From the NCBI GenBank assembly GCA_963839095.1, contig CAWIUF010000001.1, forward strand, positions 124,001 to 188,000: 64,000 nucleotides of DNA, given 5' to 3'. How positions within the stretch are numbered: the first letter of the stretch is position 1; each line of letters opens with the position of its first letter. Of this stretch, positions 36,428 to 45,186 are shown one piece after another. A program made the position numbers and the translations under genes. The stretch is from Palsa-504 sp963839095. Lineage in GTDB: Bacteria; Actinomycetota; Actinomycetes; Streptosporangiales; Streptosporangiaceae. Below the pieces are notes generated by a model. That model searched no databases. It saw nothing but the letters and a program-made list of their open reading frames with translations, and was not told where the DNA came from.

Positions 36428-37651
36428 TCAGTCCTCCTGGGTGACGACGAAGCTGACCGTGGTGGTGAGGCTGCCGCCGATGTTCAGCGTGGCGAAGGTG
36501 CGGGCGTTCTCGACCTGGGTCTCGCCGGCCTGGCCGGTGACCTGGCGGGCGGCGTCGTGCAGCATCCGCACGCCGGTGGCGCCGACCGGGTGCCCGACGC
36601 CGATCAGGCCGCCGCTCGGGTTGACCGGGATCGCCCCGTCCCGCTCGAGCTCGCCGTTCTCGACCGCCTTCCAGCTCTCGCCGGGCTCGGTGATGCCGAA
36701 GTGGTCGATGGCCATGTACTCCGACATCGAGAAGCAGTCGTGCGTCTCGATGCCGTCCAGGGCGTTGATGTCCGGTATCTTCGCGCGGCGGAAGGCGTCG
36801 GTGACGACGTTCCTGACGTGCGGGAAGACGTAACGTTCGTTCTTGCTCCGGTCCAGCTTGGGCTGCAGCGGCAGGCCGGCGGTGCCGTGGCCCCAGCCGG
36901 CGATCCTTGCGTTTTTGTTAGTGCCTCGGCGGTTCGCGCGGAAGCGGTCGGAGACCAGCAGGACGCCGGCCACGCCGTCGGTGACCTGGGCGCAGTCGGT
37001 GCGGCGGAGGCGCCCCTCGACGACGGGGTTGTCGTGGTCGTCCTCGGCGAAGCCGCCCGGGCCGAATTCCCACTTGCGGGTCTGGGCCAGCGGGTTGGCC
37101 TTGGCGTTGCGCATGTTGAGCTCGGCGATCGCGTGCAGGTGCTGGTTGTCCAGGCCGTAGCGGCGGTCGTACTCGTCGGCCAGCTGGCTGAACATGTACG
37201 GCCACATGAACTTGGCGTCCTGGCCCTCGTGCCCGATCCAGGCGGCGGCGCCGAGGTGCTTGGGCGCGTCCCCGCCGGGTACGTTGCGCTCCTGTTCGAC
37301 CGCGAGGACCAGGATGCAGTCGTAGCGGCCGGCCTCGATCTCGGCGGTGGCGGCTAGTACGGCCACGCTGCCGCTGGCGCAGGCGGCCTCGTGCCGGGCG
37401 GCTGGCTTGCCCCACAGCCGCGGCTCGACCGTGGCCGGCATCGCGCCCAGCTGGCCCTGCCCGGTGAACAGCTGCCCGAACGCGTTCCCGACGTGGATCG
37501 ATTCCACGTCCTCGGGTCCTACCCGGGCCGTTTCGAGGGTGCCCGCCACTGCTTCGGCCACCATGTCGGAGATCTCTAGGCCCTCGCGCGCGTAATTTCG
37601 CGCGAAGTCACTCTGGTAGCTGCCCGCGATCCATGCGTTCACGCTGCCCAT
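36428..37651 (-). CDS. thiolase-family acetyl-CoA C-acyltransferase
   Basis: This intact 407-residue thiolase-family protein resembles the SCP-x/lipid-degradation type. The acyl-enzyme Cys is in HEAACASGSVAV (residue ~91), a catalytic His in SGGLIGVGHPVGATGVRML, and the closing NIGGSLTTTVSFV replaces the usual CxG Cys region. It is first of the operon with the carotenoid-type oxygenase seven bases behind, which suggests the pair act on one substrate: cleavage, then beta-oxidation-like thiolysis. Confidence 0.9.
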   Translation of the reverse strand: MGSVNAWIAGSYQSDFARNYAREGLEISDMVAEAVAGTLETARVGPEDVESIHVGNAFGQLFTGQGQLGAMPATVEPRLWGKPAARHEAACASGSVAVLAATAEIEAGRYDCILVLAVEQERNVPGGDAPKHLGAAAWIGHEGQDAKFMWPYMFSQLADEYDRRYGLDNQHLHAIAELNMRNAKANPLAQTRKWEFGPGGFAEDDHDNPVVEGRLRRTDCAQVTDGVAGVLLVSDRFRANRRGTNKNARIAGWGHGTAGLPLQPKLDRSKNERYVFPHVRNVVTDAFRRAKIPDINALDGIETHDCFSMSEYMAIDHFGITEPGESWKAVENGELERDGAIPVNPSGGLIGVGHPVGATGVRMLHDAARQVTGQAGETQVENARTFATLNIGGSLTTTVSFVVTQED

Positions 37652-37899
37652 ATCTGACTCCTACCTGCCGTTCCGCACAGACTACAACAGATGGAGTGAC
37701 CCATCCAGGGACGAATCGCCCGGCGAGAATCCCCGCGTTGGCCGGTGCGCTGGCCGGTGCGGAACGCTTGCGGCGTTCGGGCATACGGGGGGCCTCTGGG
37801 TGTTCAGAGGCGTGTTGCGTACGTCTGATACGTGGTTACACGGAATTTCTTTTTTGAGGCGGTTGCCCGGGGACTGGCCGAGGCGCTCGGCGGGCGGCG

Positions 37900-37971
37900 G
37901 CCGGGGTGCTTCGGTGAGGCGGCTGCCGGGGTGCTTCGGTGAGGCGGCCGGGGTGCTTCGGTGAGGCGGCT
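37900..37971. repeat. three tandem copies of a 22-25 bp unit
   Basis: The unit GCCGGGGTGCTTCGGTGAGG recurs three times head to tail. The first and third copies are 25 bp (ending CGGCT) and the middle copy is 22 bp. Related shorter copies appear about 200 bp further on. No protein reading makes sense of it. Confidence 0.75.
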
Positions 37972-38395
37972 GCGGGCGGTGTCCCGGGTACGGAGACGGC
38001 TTGCCGAGGCGGCTGCCATGTGCCCGCCAGGCGGCGACGCGATCGGTGGCACCGACACGAGCTCCGACTCGCAGCGGCGCGAAATCGGGGCGAACGGGGA
38101 AAACGAGGCGTATGGGAAACGAGGTGCATGGGCGCGGCGGTGCCGACTGAGCGCGGCGTGGAGCCGGCGGGTGCTCGGTGAGGCGGTGCTCGGTAGGCGG
38201 CGGCGCCTGCCGAGGCAGCTACCGAGGGCGGTGGGCCACGGGTACGGAAGCAGGATCAGGGGCGAGGGCCGGGCAGTCCAGGCGCGGCAGTTCCGGGCAA
38301 GCTTGATACCGAGGCGCAGGCCCGAGTGCAGCGGATACCGAGCGTCGAGCGGAGCCCAACCGCACCATCATTCGCACCAATAACTTGCGCCCCAC

Positions 38396-38483
38396 TTAAC
38401 ACGGTGGATCCGGCTTATGCGGTGGATCCGATACCCCCCAGGGGTCACAATCCACCGGACGTAATGCGGATCCACCGGGTTAA
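38396..38483. repeat. 88-bp palindrome with internal GGTGGATCCG direct repeats (uninterrupted copy)
   Basis: The left arm TTAACACGGTGGATCCG...GCGGTGGATC pairs with the right arm ATCCACCGG...GCGGATCCACCGGGTTAA around the loop CGATACCCCCCAGGGGTCACA. Within each arm the GGTGGATC core occurs twice. The same element, including the flanking GCGCCCC-CTTAACACGGT, is found at 51778-51820 and 53653-53700, where an insertion sequence has split its loop. Confidence 0.8.
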
Positions 38484-38539
38484 TGCGGGCTGGCGGGCTC
38501 GAAGGGCGAGGGGCCGAACGAGTGGGTGCGCGGGGCGGG

Positions 38540-39070
38540 CTAGCTCGGGGGGTAGATGGGGTCGGCGGGGTACTTGGCGCTCATGTGGAGGGTGGACGGG
38601 TCGGGGGTTAGGAGGCCTTGCATCCAGTGCTCGGCGGCCGGGGCTTCGTGGTTCCAGTCCCACAGGAGCTGGCGGTGGGCGATGCCCCAGGCGCCTTCGC
38701 GGCGCTCGAGGCGGTCGATCATGCGGGCGCCGGTGAAGCTGTGGTAGTACGCGCCGTTCGCCTTGATCCGGGCGAAGGTGATGCAGTAGGACTCGGCGGT
38801 GGCCGTGTCGCCGTCCACCTCGATCAGCAGGTTGGTCATGTTGTGGCTGGTCCGGGAGCGGGGATGGGTCAGGCCGGCGGTGATGGAGTCGATGTAGTCC
38901 TGGGCCGGGCCCGCGAACAGGCCGCCGTGGTCCTCGGTGGCGCCGGGCAGGTAGCAGGAGCGCAGCGCGGCGACGTCGCCCCGGTCGACGGACCGCAGGT
39001 AGCGGGTCAGGAGTTCGGTGATCTCCTGCTTGTCGAGCAGGACCTGCAGCGCGGCGCCATGGTCGGTCAT
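38540..39070 (-). CDS. SnoaL/NTF2-like family protein
   Basis: This intact 176-residue NTF2-like protein is of the ring-hydroxylating/steroid-delta-isomerase-like group. LLDKQEITELLTRYLRSVDRGDVAALRSCYLPGATEDHGG is the classical start, with YHSFTGARMIDRLERREGAWGIAHRQLLWDW in the pocket half. Such proteins often accompany aromatic or polyketide breakdown; the reaction here is open. It is divergent from the LLM oxidoreductase. Confidence 0.85.
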   Translation of the reverse strand: MTDHGAALQVLLDKQEITELLTRYLRSVDRGDVAALRSCYLPGATEDHGGLFAGPAQDYIDSITAGLTHPRSRTSHNMTNLLIEVDGDTATAESYCITFARIKANGAYYHSFTGARMIDRLERREGAWGIAHRQLLWDWNHEAPAAEHWMQGLLTPDPSTLHMSAKYPADPIYPPS

Positions 39071-39116
39071 GCCGTGACATTACAACTAGCGGAGTGATAG
39101 AACGAGGCCGTGAGCG

Positions 39117-40268
39117 GTGGGTCTGCGGGCGGGGTGCGCGGCGGCGCTGCGGAAGGTGGCGGCGGGGTGCGCGGCGGCGGCTGCGGAAGGTGGCGGCGGG
39201 GTGGCGGAAGGGCGTGGCGGGCCGAGGTTGTCGGTGTCGCTGGGGTTGTGGCAGGACCGGCCGGCTGGCGAGGTGGTGCGGACGGCGGAGGTCGCGGACG
39301 CGCTCGGGTACGGCGAGATCTGGATCGGCGAGATGGCCACGTTCGACGCGTTCGCGCTGGGCGCGGTGGTGGCGGAGCGGACCGCGCGGGCCGCGCTGAC
39401 GGTCGGGCCGCTGGCGGTGGCGGTGCGGGATCCGGTCATGATCGCGATGGGGGCCGGGTCGCTGGCCGAGCTGACCGGGCGGACGGTGAACGTGGCGCTG
39501 GGCTCGTCCAGCCCGGTGGTGGTGGAGCAGTGGCACGGCCGCCGGCAGGAGCGCACCGCGCTGGCGCTGGCCGAGTCGGCCACCGCGGTGCGCGCGCTGC
39601 TGGCCGGGGACAAGGCGGACGTGCGGGGCGAGGTGATCAGCACCCGGGGCTTCCGGCTGCGGACCCGGGCACCGGGGACGCCGCTGACGATCGCGGCGTT
39701 CGGCCGGGGCGCGGTCAAGGCGGCGGCGCGGCATGCCGACCGGATGGTCATCAACCTGGTCACGCCCAAGTCCGCGGCCCGGCTGGTGCAGATGCTGCAC
39801 GACGAGTGCCGGGCGGCCGGGCGGCCGGTGCCGCCGGTGGCGGTCTGGCTGGCGGCCGTGGTCGGGCCGGCGCTGGGCGGCGCTGGGCGGATCGATACGG
39901 GCGGGCCGGCGCAGGGCGGATCGGCATCGGGTGGATCGGCGCGGGGCGGGCTGGCGGCGGAGAGTGTTGAGCAGCTGCGGCGGGGGCTGGTGGCTTATAT
40001 GTCGGCGCCGGGGTACGGGGAGATGTTCGCCGAGGCCGGGTTTGGCGACGTGGTGCGTTTCGCCCGGACCCGGCCGCATCCGGGTGAGCTGCTGGCGGCC
40101 ATCCCGGCTGAGCTGACCGGGCACGTGTCGCTGGTCGGCGACTCGCGCGCGGTGCGGGCGCGGCTGGCCGAGTACGCCAGCGCGGGGGTGGACGAGGTCG
40201 CGCTGGTGCCCGGGTCGAGCGACGCCGACCCGGCCGGGGTGGCTACCTTGACCGCACTGGCACCATAG
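39117..40268 (+). CDS. LLM-class (luciferase-like) F420-dependent-type oxidoreductase
   Basis: This TIM-barrel oxidoreductase has LSVSLGLWQDRPAGEVVRTAEVADALGYGEIWIGE, VRDPVMIAMGAGSLAELTGRTVNVALGSSSPVVVEQWHG and a C-terminal ELTGHVSLVGDSRAVRARLAEYASAGVDEVALVP, the F420-dependent LLM pattern. The stretch 39131-39207 at the front is a tandem repeat that codes only Ala/Gly-rich residues, so the true start is probably the GTG at 39201 (VAEGRGGPRLSVSL) rather than 39117. The gene lies 26 bp before the acyl-CoA synthetase in the same direction. Confidence 0.85.
   Translation: MGLRAGCAAALRKVAAGCAAAAAEGGGGVAEGRGGPRLSVSLGLWQDRPAGEVVRTAEVADALGYGEIWIGEMATFDAFALGAVVAERTARAALTVGPLAVAVRDPVMIAMGAGSLAELTGRTVNVALGSSSPVVVEQWHGRRQERTALALAESATAVRALLAGDKADVRGEVISTRGFRLRTRAPGTPLTIAAFGRGAVKAAARHADRMVINLVTPKSAARLVQMLHDECRAAGRPVPPVAVWLAAVVGPALGGAGRIDTGGPAQGGSASGGSARGGLAAESVEQLRRGLVAYMSAPGYGEMFAEAGFGDVVRFARTRPHPGELLAAIPAELTGHVSLVGDSRAVRARLAEYASAGVDEVALVPGSSDADPAGVATLTALAP
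39131..39207. repeat. tandem 33-34 bp duplication at the front of the LLM gene
   Basis: Two nearly identical units GGGGTGCGCGGCGGCG...CTGCGGAAGGTGGCGGC follow each other and are followed by a partial third. In the long open frame they encode Ala/Gly-rich residues with no family similarity, so they probably lie upstream of the real start. Confidence 0.7.
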
Positions 40269-40294
40269 AGGGCTGGCTCCGTAGGAGGGAAACC

Positions 40295-41978
40295 ATGGGA
40301 CTGCATCCGGCGGAGCGGGTCCGGGAGTACCGGGCCAAGGGCTACTGGAACGACGACATGATCGACGCGCTGCTGCGCGAGCGGGTCAGGGTGCACGGGG
40401 ACATCCCCGCTATTACCGATCCGCTGAACCGCGAGGCGCTGCTCGACGGGCCGTTCCGGGTGCTGACCTGGCCGCAGCTGGACGAGGAGGTCTCCCGGCT
40501 GGCGCAGGTGCTGCTGGACGAGGGCATCGGGACCGGCGACGTGGTCGGCGTGCAGCTGCCCAACACGGTGGAGATCGCGATCGCGTTCCTGGCCATCGTC
40601 CGGATCGGCGCGATCGTGGCCCCGTTCCCGGTGCAGTACCGGGCCTGGGAGCTCACCCACCTGGGCAACGTGGCCCAGGTCCGGGCGTTCCTGACGGCGA
40701 GCAGGATCGGGTCGCGGCCCGCGGCGGCTGAGCTGGACGGGCTGCGCCCGCAGCTTCCCTCGCTCACGTGGGTGGGGGCGTTCGGGGCGGGCCTGGACGA
40801 GCGGATGGCGGCCGCCGGTGACCGGGACGGGCTGGCCGCTCACCTGGCCTCGTTCACGCCCGACCCGAACGACTGCGTCACCATCTGCTGGACGTCGGGG
40901 ACGGAGAGCACCCCCAAGGGCGTGCAGCGGACGCATTACGACTGGATGGCGATGTGCACCGGCACGGTGGAGGGCCCGGACCTGACCGACGCCGACGTGC
41001 TGCTCAACCCGTTCCCGATGGTGAACATGGCCGGCATCAACGGGATGTTCCTGCCCTGGCTCAAGGTGGGCGGGCTGCTGGTCCAGCATCATCCGTTCGA
41101 CCTGGCCACGTTTCTGCGGCAGATCGCCGAGCACCACGCGACGTACACGTGCGCGCCGCCCGCGCTGCTCACCGCGCTGCTGCACAACGAGGCGCTGCTG
41201 GCGCAGACCGACATCTCTTCGCTGCGCATCCTCGGCTCCGGCTCCACGCCGCTGGCGCCCAGCCTGCTGCAGGGCTGGCACGACCGCTACGGCATCGAGA
41301 TCATCAACTTCTACGGCTCGAACGAGGGCATCGCGCTGCTCGGCACGCCCAAGGACATCCCCGACCCGGCGGTGCGCGCGGTGTACTTCCCGCGGTACAG
41401 CGTCCGGGACTGGGAGTTCACGATGGCCCGGACCACGCTGGCGCGGATCGTGGACCCGCAGACCGGGGCCGAGATCACCACGGCGGGCGTCCCCGGCGAG
41501 CTGCGCATCAAGGGGCCCGGCGTGTTCCCCGGGTACCTGCCGGCCAGCGGCGTGCCCGACCCGTTCGACGAGGACGGCTACCTCAAGACCGGGGACATCC
41601 TGGAGATCGCGGGCGACGACCTGGAGTACCTGCACTACGTGGACCGGTCCAAGGACATGGTGGTCCGCGGCGGCATGAAGATCTCGGCGGCCGAGCTCGA
41701 GGGGTTCATCGCCGGCCACCCGAAGGTGGCCGACGTGGCCGTGGTGGCCTACCCGGACGAGCTGCTGGGCGAGCGCGCCTGCGCGGTCGTGGTGCCCCGC
41801 TCCGGAGCCCGGCGAGCCCGGCGAGACGGTGACGCTCGCGGAGATCGTGGCGTACCTGCGGGACCTCGGCATCGCCACGTTCAAGCTGCCGGAGCGGCTC
41901 GAGCTCCGGGACGAGCTGCCGCGCAACCCGCTCGGCAAGATCCTCAAGCGGGACCTGCGGGACGAGCTGCGGAAATAA
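40295..41978 (+). CDS. acyl-CoA synthetase/AMP-dependent ligase (one shift)
   Basis: This ~560-residue ligase activates a carboxylic acid to its acyl-CoA through an acyl-AMP. The phosphate loop is CWTSGTESTPKGVQRTH, the A5 motif INFYGSNEG, A7 YLKTGDILEI and A8 YVDRSKDMVVRGGMKIS. An extra base near 41805 separates VVPRSG from TVTLAEIVAYLRDLGIATFKLPERLE and the A10 motif PRNPLGKILKRDLR. The ATG at 40295 has GGAGG upstream. It probably acts with the LLM oxidoreductase. The acid chain is unknown. Confidence 0.9.
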
Positions 41979-42255
41979 GCCCCTATCGGGCTACCTATGC
42001 CACTGGCCGGGAGAATTTCACAAGCGCGATTTGCGGGACTAATTGCGGCATTAGGGAATTAGCCGCTCGGGTAACAGCAGATTGCCGTTCCGGCTACGGT
42101 TGTGTCGCGCGCTGACCGGGAATGCCAGGCGTTGGCTGAGAACACGGCACGGGGGCGGAAAGCAATCATTTACCTTGGCGTATTCGCCATTTTTCCGTTG
42201 CGCTCAGCTGCTTGTGCTTTATCACGGCAAAGCGCGATAGGAAAAAGGAGCGCAT

Positions 42256-43197
42256 ATGCGACGCAGGTGGCCCGCGCTGGCGGCGACCATCCCCCTGGTG
42301 CTGGGCTGGGCGGTGGCGACCGCCCACCCGGCAGCGGCCTCCGCCCCGGTGACCGGACCCGGGCCCATGCAGCCCGCAACGGTGCAGCCCGGCGGGCCGG
42401 TCAGCTCGCTGAGCACGCCCGGCATGCCGTCGGGGACCGTGACGCCGCAGATCAGCGGGCAGCAGCCGCAGGCTATCCCGGGCGGCGGCCAGGGTGGCGG
42501 GGTCACGAGCGGCGGGGTCACCAGTGGCGGGCCCCAGAACTCGGTCGTCACCAGCAGCAACTGGGCCGGCTACGTGGCCAGCGGCAGCAACGGCACGTTC
42601 ACCAGCGCGTCCTCCAGCTGGACGCAGCCGACCGGGCGCTGCACCGGCGGGGGCGGCAAGTACGCCGCGTTCTGGGTCGGGCTCGACGGCTACACCAGCC
42701 CCACCGTCGAGCAGATCGGCTCCGAGGTCGACTGCTCCGGATTCACCCCCCGGTACTACGCCTGGTACGAGATCTACCCGGGCGCGGCGGTGAACTTCAC
42801 CAACCCGGTCAGCCCGGGCGACAAATTCTCCGGCTCGGTCACCTACACCGCTCCCAGCACGTTCAACCTGGTCCTGACCGACGCCACCAAGGGCTGGACC
42901 CAGCGGGTCAGCGGCACCCTGAGCAACCCGGCGCTGTCCTCGGCCGAGGTCATCGCCGAGGCGCCGTGCTGCACCTTCAACGGCGGGATCCTGCCGCTGA
43001 CCAGCTTTGGCACGGCCAGCTTCACCGCCGCCACGGCGAACGGCAAGAGCCTGTCCACCTATAACCCGACCGAGATCGTCATGCCCAACACCTCGGTGTC
43101 GGCCATGGACAGCACCGGGGACTTCACCGTCAGCTATACCGGCTTCCCGGGATTCCCCGGTTTCCCCTGGTTCAGCACCCGTTCGGCTTCTGACTGA
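42256..43197 (+). CDS. secreted glutamic peptidase (family G1, eqolisin-like)
   Basis: This ~313-residue exported acid peptidase-like protein belongs to the A4/G1 family better known from fungi. A signal peptide (RRRWPALAATIPLVLGWAVATAHPAAA) is followed by a Pro/Gly-rich pro-region and the G1 domain: VVTSSNWAGYVAS, YAAFWVGLDGYTSPTVEQIGSEVDC (the catalytic Gln is in EQIG), YYAWYEIYP and LSSAEVIAEAPC (catalytic Glu). The C-terminus ends in GFPGFPGFPWF. The start is the ATG at 42256 with AAAGGAG in front, after a ~270-bp leader of lower GC. A strong hairpin follows. Confidence 0.87.
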   Translation: MRRRWPALAATIPLVLGWAVATAHPAAASAPVTGPGPMQPATVQPGGPVSSLSTPGMPSGTVTPQISGQQPQAIPGGGQGGGVTSGGVTSGGPQNSVVTSSNWAGYVASGSNGTFTSASSSWTQPTGRCTGGGGKYAAFWVGLDGYTSPTVEQIGSEVDCSGFTPRYYAWYEIYPGAAVNFTNPVSPGDKFSGSVTYTAPSTFNLVLTDATKGWTQRVSGTLSNPALSSAEVIAEAPCCTFNGGILPLTSFGTASFTAATANGKSLSTYNPTEIVMPNTSVSAMDSTGDFTVSYTGFPGFPGFPWFSTRSASD

Positions 43198-43233
43198 GCC
43201 GTTCGGCCTCTAAGCCCGCGGCGGTGGCCGCGG

Positions 43234-43269
43234 GGCGGGCGGGCAGAGTGCGGCCTCTGCCCGCCCGCC
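43234..43269. terminator. perfect 15-bp stem hairpin between convergent genes
   Basis: GGCGGGCGGGCAGAG pairs perfectly with CTCTGCCCGCCCGCC across the loop TGCGGC. It lies between the glutamic peptidase stop and the amine oxidase stop, so it could end transcripts from both sides. Confidence 0.8.
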
Positions 43270-43302
43270 TATCGCTTAGCCGTCCTGGTCACCCGGGCAG
43301 TG

Positions 43303-45186
43303 CTAGCCATCAGAGCAGTGCGCGGCGGGCGGGGCCACGTCCAGGGTGGGGTTGCGGTCGAAGAAGCCGGTCGGCTTGAGCACGAAGCCGCAGCGGGCCA
43401 CGGGCATGACCGGCCAGTCCTCCGGCCTGGGGATATGGGTGGGGCCGAACGTGTGCCAGAGGACGATGTCCTGGCCGTCGATGTCGCGGTCGCCCGCGGT
43501 GAACGCGGGCAGGCCCGCTCCCCCGGGGTTCTGGTTCACGAAATCGCCGGCTGGCCAGCGCTGGTCCGGGTCGTACCGGGTGACCCACAGGTGGTTGGCC
43601 GCGAACCCGGCCCGCGCCGCCAGCGGCGAGTCCGGGTCGGCCAGCAGCGCCGGCGTCGGCTCCGGGTAGAGCGTGTAGCTGGTAGGACGTCCGAAACGGT
43701 TAGCCCGTTCGGTGCTAATGATTCTCCAGGTCCGGCCGCGGGTGCCGTCCGTACGGCGGCCCGCCTGGGACTCGCGGGTCAGCCGGGTCACGTTTTGCAC
43801 GATCGCGTTGCCGTACGGGTTGTCCGGGCCGATCGGCTGCCCGCTGACGTCGACCTCCTCCACCGCGTTGGCCTGGCCGTCCACGTTCATGTCGAGCCGG
43901 GCGCTGAACAGGTGCTGGTGGTAAGGCGCGGCCAGGCCGGGCGCGACCTCGGTCGAGTGGGCGTGATCGGCGTGCGGGTAGGCCGAGGTGAACAGGATCC
44001 CGGTCGCCTTGACCTCGAGCTCGATCGTGCCGTCGAGGTAGAAGTACCAGTAGAAGCCGTAGTCGTAGTTGCCCACGGTGGTGAAGTAGGAGACCACGAG
44101 GCGGCGCTGGCGGCGGGACTGGGCCGAGCCGTTGAAGATGTCGGTGTGCTTCCACAGGATGCCGAAGTCTTCCTCGTGGACGCAGATCGCGTTCGGGATC
44201 GTCCGCGGCGCCCCGGTGTCGTCGGTGACCGTGGCGTCCAGGTAGGCGATCTCGCCCAGGCAGTCGCAGCCGAGCTCGAGCGAGTTGGCGAACTTGCCGA
44301 CCAGGTACTCGCCGGTGTCGAAGTAGGCCTGCCAGTGACGGAACTTCGGGTCCCCGTAGGGCACCACCATCTCCGGGATCGAGGCCCGGTACAGCACCGG
44401 CCGGTCCTGCAGGCTGACCTGGTGCAGGCTCAGCCCCTCGCGGGCGTCGAAGCCGATCCGCATGGACCAGCCCTGCCAGCTCAGCGCGTACCCGTCCAGG
44501 GTGAAGCTCGGCCCCTCGGGCTGGGTGATCTCGACCGGCTTGAGCGTGGTCCGGTGCGGGCCGCGGACGGCCTCGTCGTCGTAGTCGCTGTTCTCGGCGG
44601 GTACCGGCAGCTCGAACTCGTCGGTGACCTTGAAGACCTTCTTCTCGATCAGGTCCACGTAGGCGGCCAGGCCGTCGACCGGGTGCGCCCAGCCCAGGGC
44701 GTGCTCGTGCGGCATGACGAAGGCCAGCACCCGGACCATCCGGCGCCGGTCGTCGTCGGCCACCCCGAACACGCCCGCGGTGATCGGGCAGGTACGGATC
44801 TGGCTCAGGTCCTCGTAGCCGCGCCTGGCCATGGCCGCGCGCCACTCGGGGTCGGCCTTGGTGACCTCTTCCACCAGCGCGAAGTCGCTGTCCAGGATCG
44901 GCATCTGGCCGTCCTGGGCCGGATCCAGGGTGCGGGTGCTGACGACCTCGCCGCGGGTAAGCGAGACCACCGCGTCGGTCGACTCGCCGGTGTCGGTGTT
45001 GACCAGGTAGGCCCGGAGACGGCGGTCGGCTTGGGCGTCGGCCAGCACGGCGGCCTTGTCCGGGTCCTCGAGCCCGTAGTAGGCGAACCTGACGGGCGCG
45101 GCGAGCAGCCCGGCGGCCGCCATGATCTCCCGTCCGGACAGGTACTCGTCCGCGCTGGCCGGGTCCAGCGGGTGGGCGCTATTCAT
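43303..45186 (-). CDS. copper amine oxidase (primary-amine oxidase)
   Basis: This intact ~627-residue enzyme oxidises primary amines to aldehydes with H2O2 and ammonia. The topaquinone precursor Tyr is in TTVGNYDYGF (NYDY). The base Asp lies in QAYFDTGEYLVG. Copper ligands are in PYHQHLFSARLDMNVDG (HxH) and the distal His in WHTFGPTHIPRPEDWPVMP. The ATG at 45186 lies inside the end of the permease gene (ATGAATAG), so expression is coupled. It likely uses the amine that the permease brings in. Confidence 0.95.
   Translation of the reverse strand: MNSAHPLDPASADEYLSGREIMAAAGLLAAPVRFAYYGLEDPDKAAVLADAQADRRLRAYLVNTDTGESTDAVVSLTRGEVVSTRTLDPAQDGQMPILDSDFALVEEVTKADPEWRAAMARRGYEDLSQIRTCPITAGVFGVADDDRRRMVRVLAFVMPHEHALGWAHPVDGLAAYVDLIEKKVFKVTDEFELPVPAENSDYDDEAVRGPHRTTLKPVEITQPEGPSFTLDGYALSWQGWSMRIGFDAREGLSLHQVSLQDRPVLYRASIPEMVVPYGDPKFRHWQAYFDTGEYLVGKFANSLELGCDCLGEIAYLDATVTDDTGAPRTIPNAICVHEEDFGILWKHTDIFNGSAQSRRQRRLVVSYFTTVGNYDYGFYWYFYLDGTIELEVKATGILFTSAYPHADHAHSTEVAPGLAAPYHQHLFSARLDMNVDGQANAVEEVDVSGQPIGPDNPYGNAIVQNVTRLTRESQAGRRTDGTRGRTWRIISTERANRFGRPTSYTLYPEPTPALLADPDSPLAARAGFAANHLWVTRYDPDQRWPAGDFVNQNPGGAGLPAFTAGDRDIDGQDIVLWHTFGPTHIPRPEDWPVMPVARCGFVLKPTGFFDRNPTLDVAPPAAHCSDG

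Larger units (their letters stand above)
37652..38539. other. 888-bp gene-free, repeat-bearing region
   Basis: No credible coding frame is present; the open frames have biased, low-complexity composition. The stretch holds the promoter side of the thiolase operon near its left end, a three-copy tandem repeat (37900-37971), later degenerate versions of the same TGCTCGGTGAGGCGG theme (~38170-38205), and a long palindrome (38396-38483). It may be a decayed region or an integration scar. Confidence 0.55.

Noticed and set aside
37900..37971. CRISPR array
   Set aside because: Three tandem copies lie head to tail with no unique spacers, and no cas genes are present.
38396..38483. An insertion-sequence remnant at 38.4 kb
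   Set aside because: The palindrome contains no transposase fragment or IS ends; its second copy is the target of an IS, not a part of it.
41979..42255. A riboswitch (for example the c-di-AMP type often found before cell-wall enzymes) in the leader of the glutamic peptidase
   Set aside because: The leader is long and of lower GC, but I could not find the conserved core of any known class.
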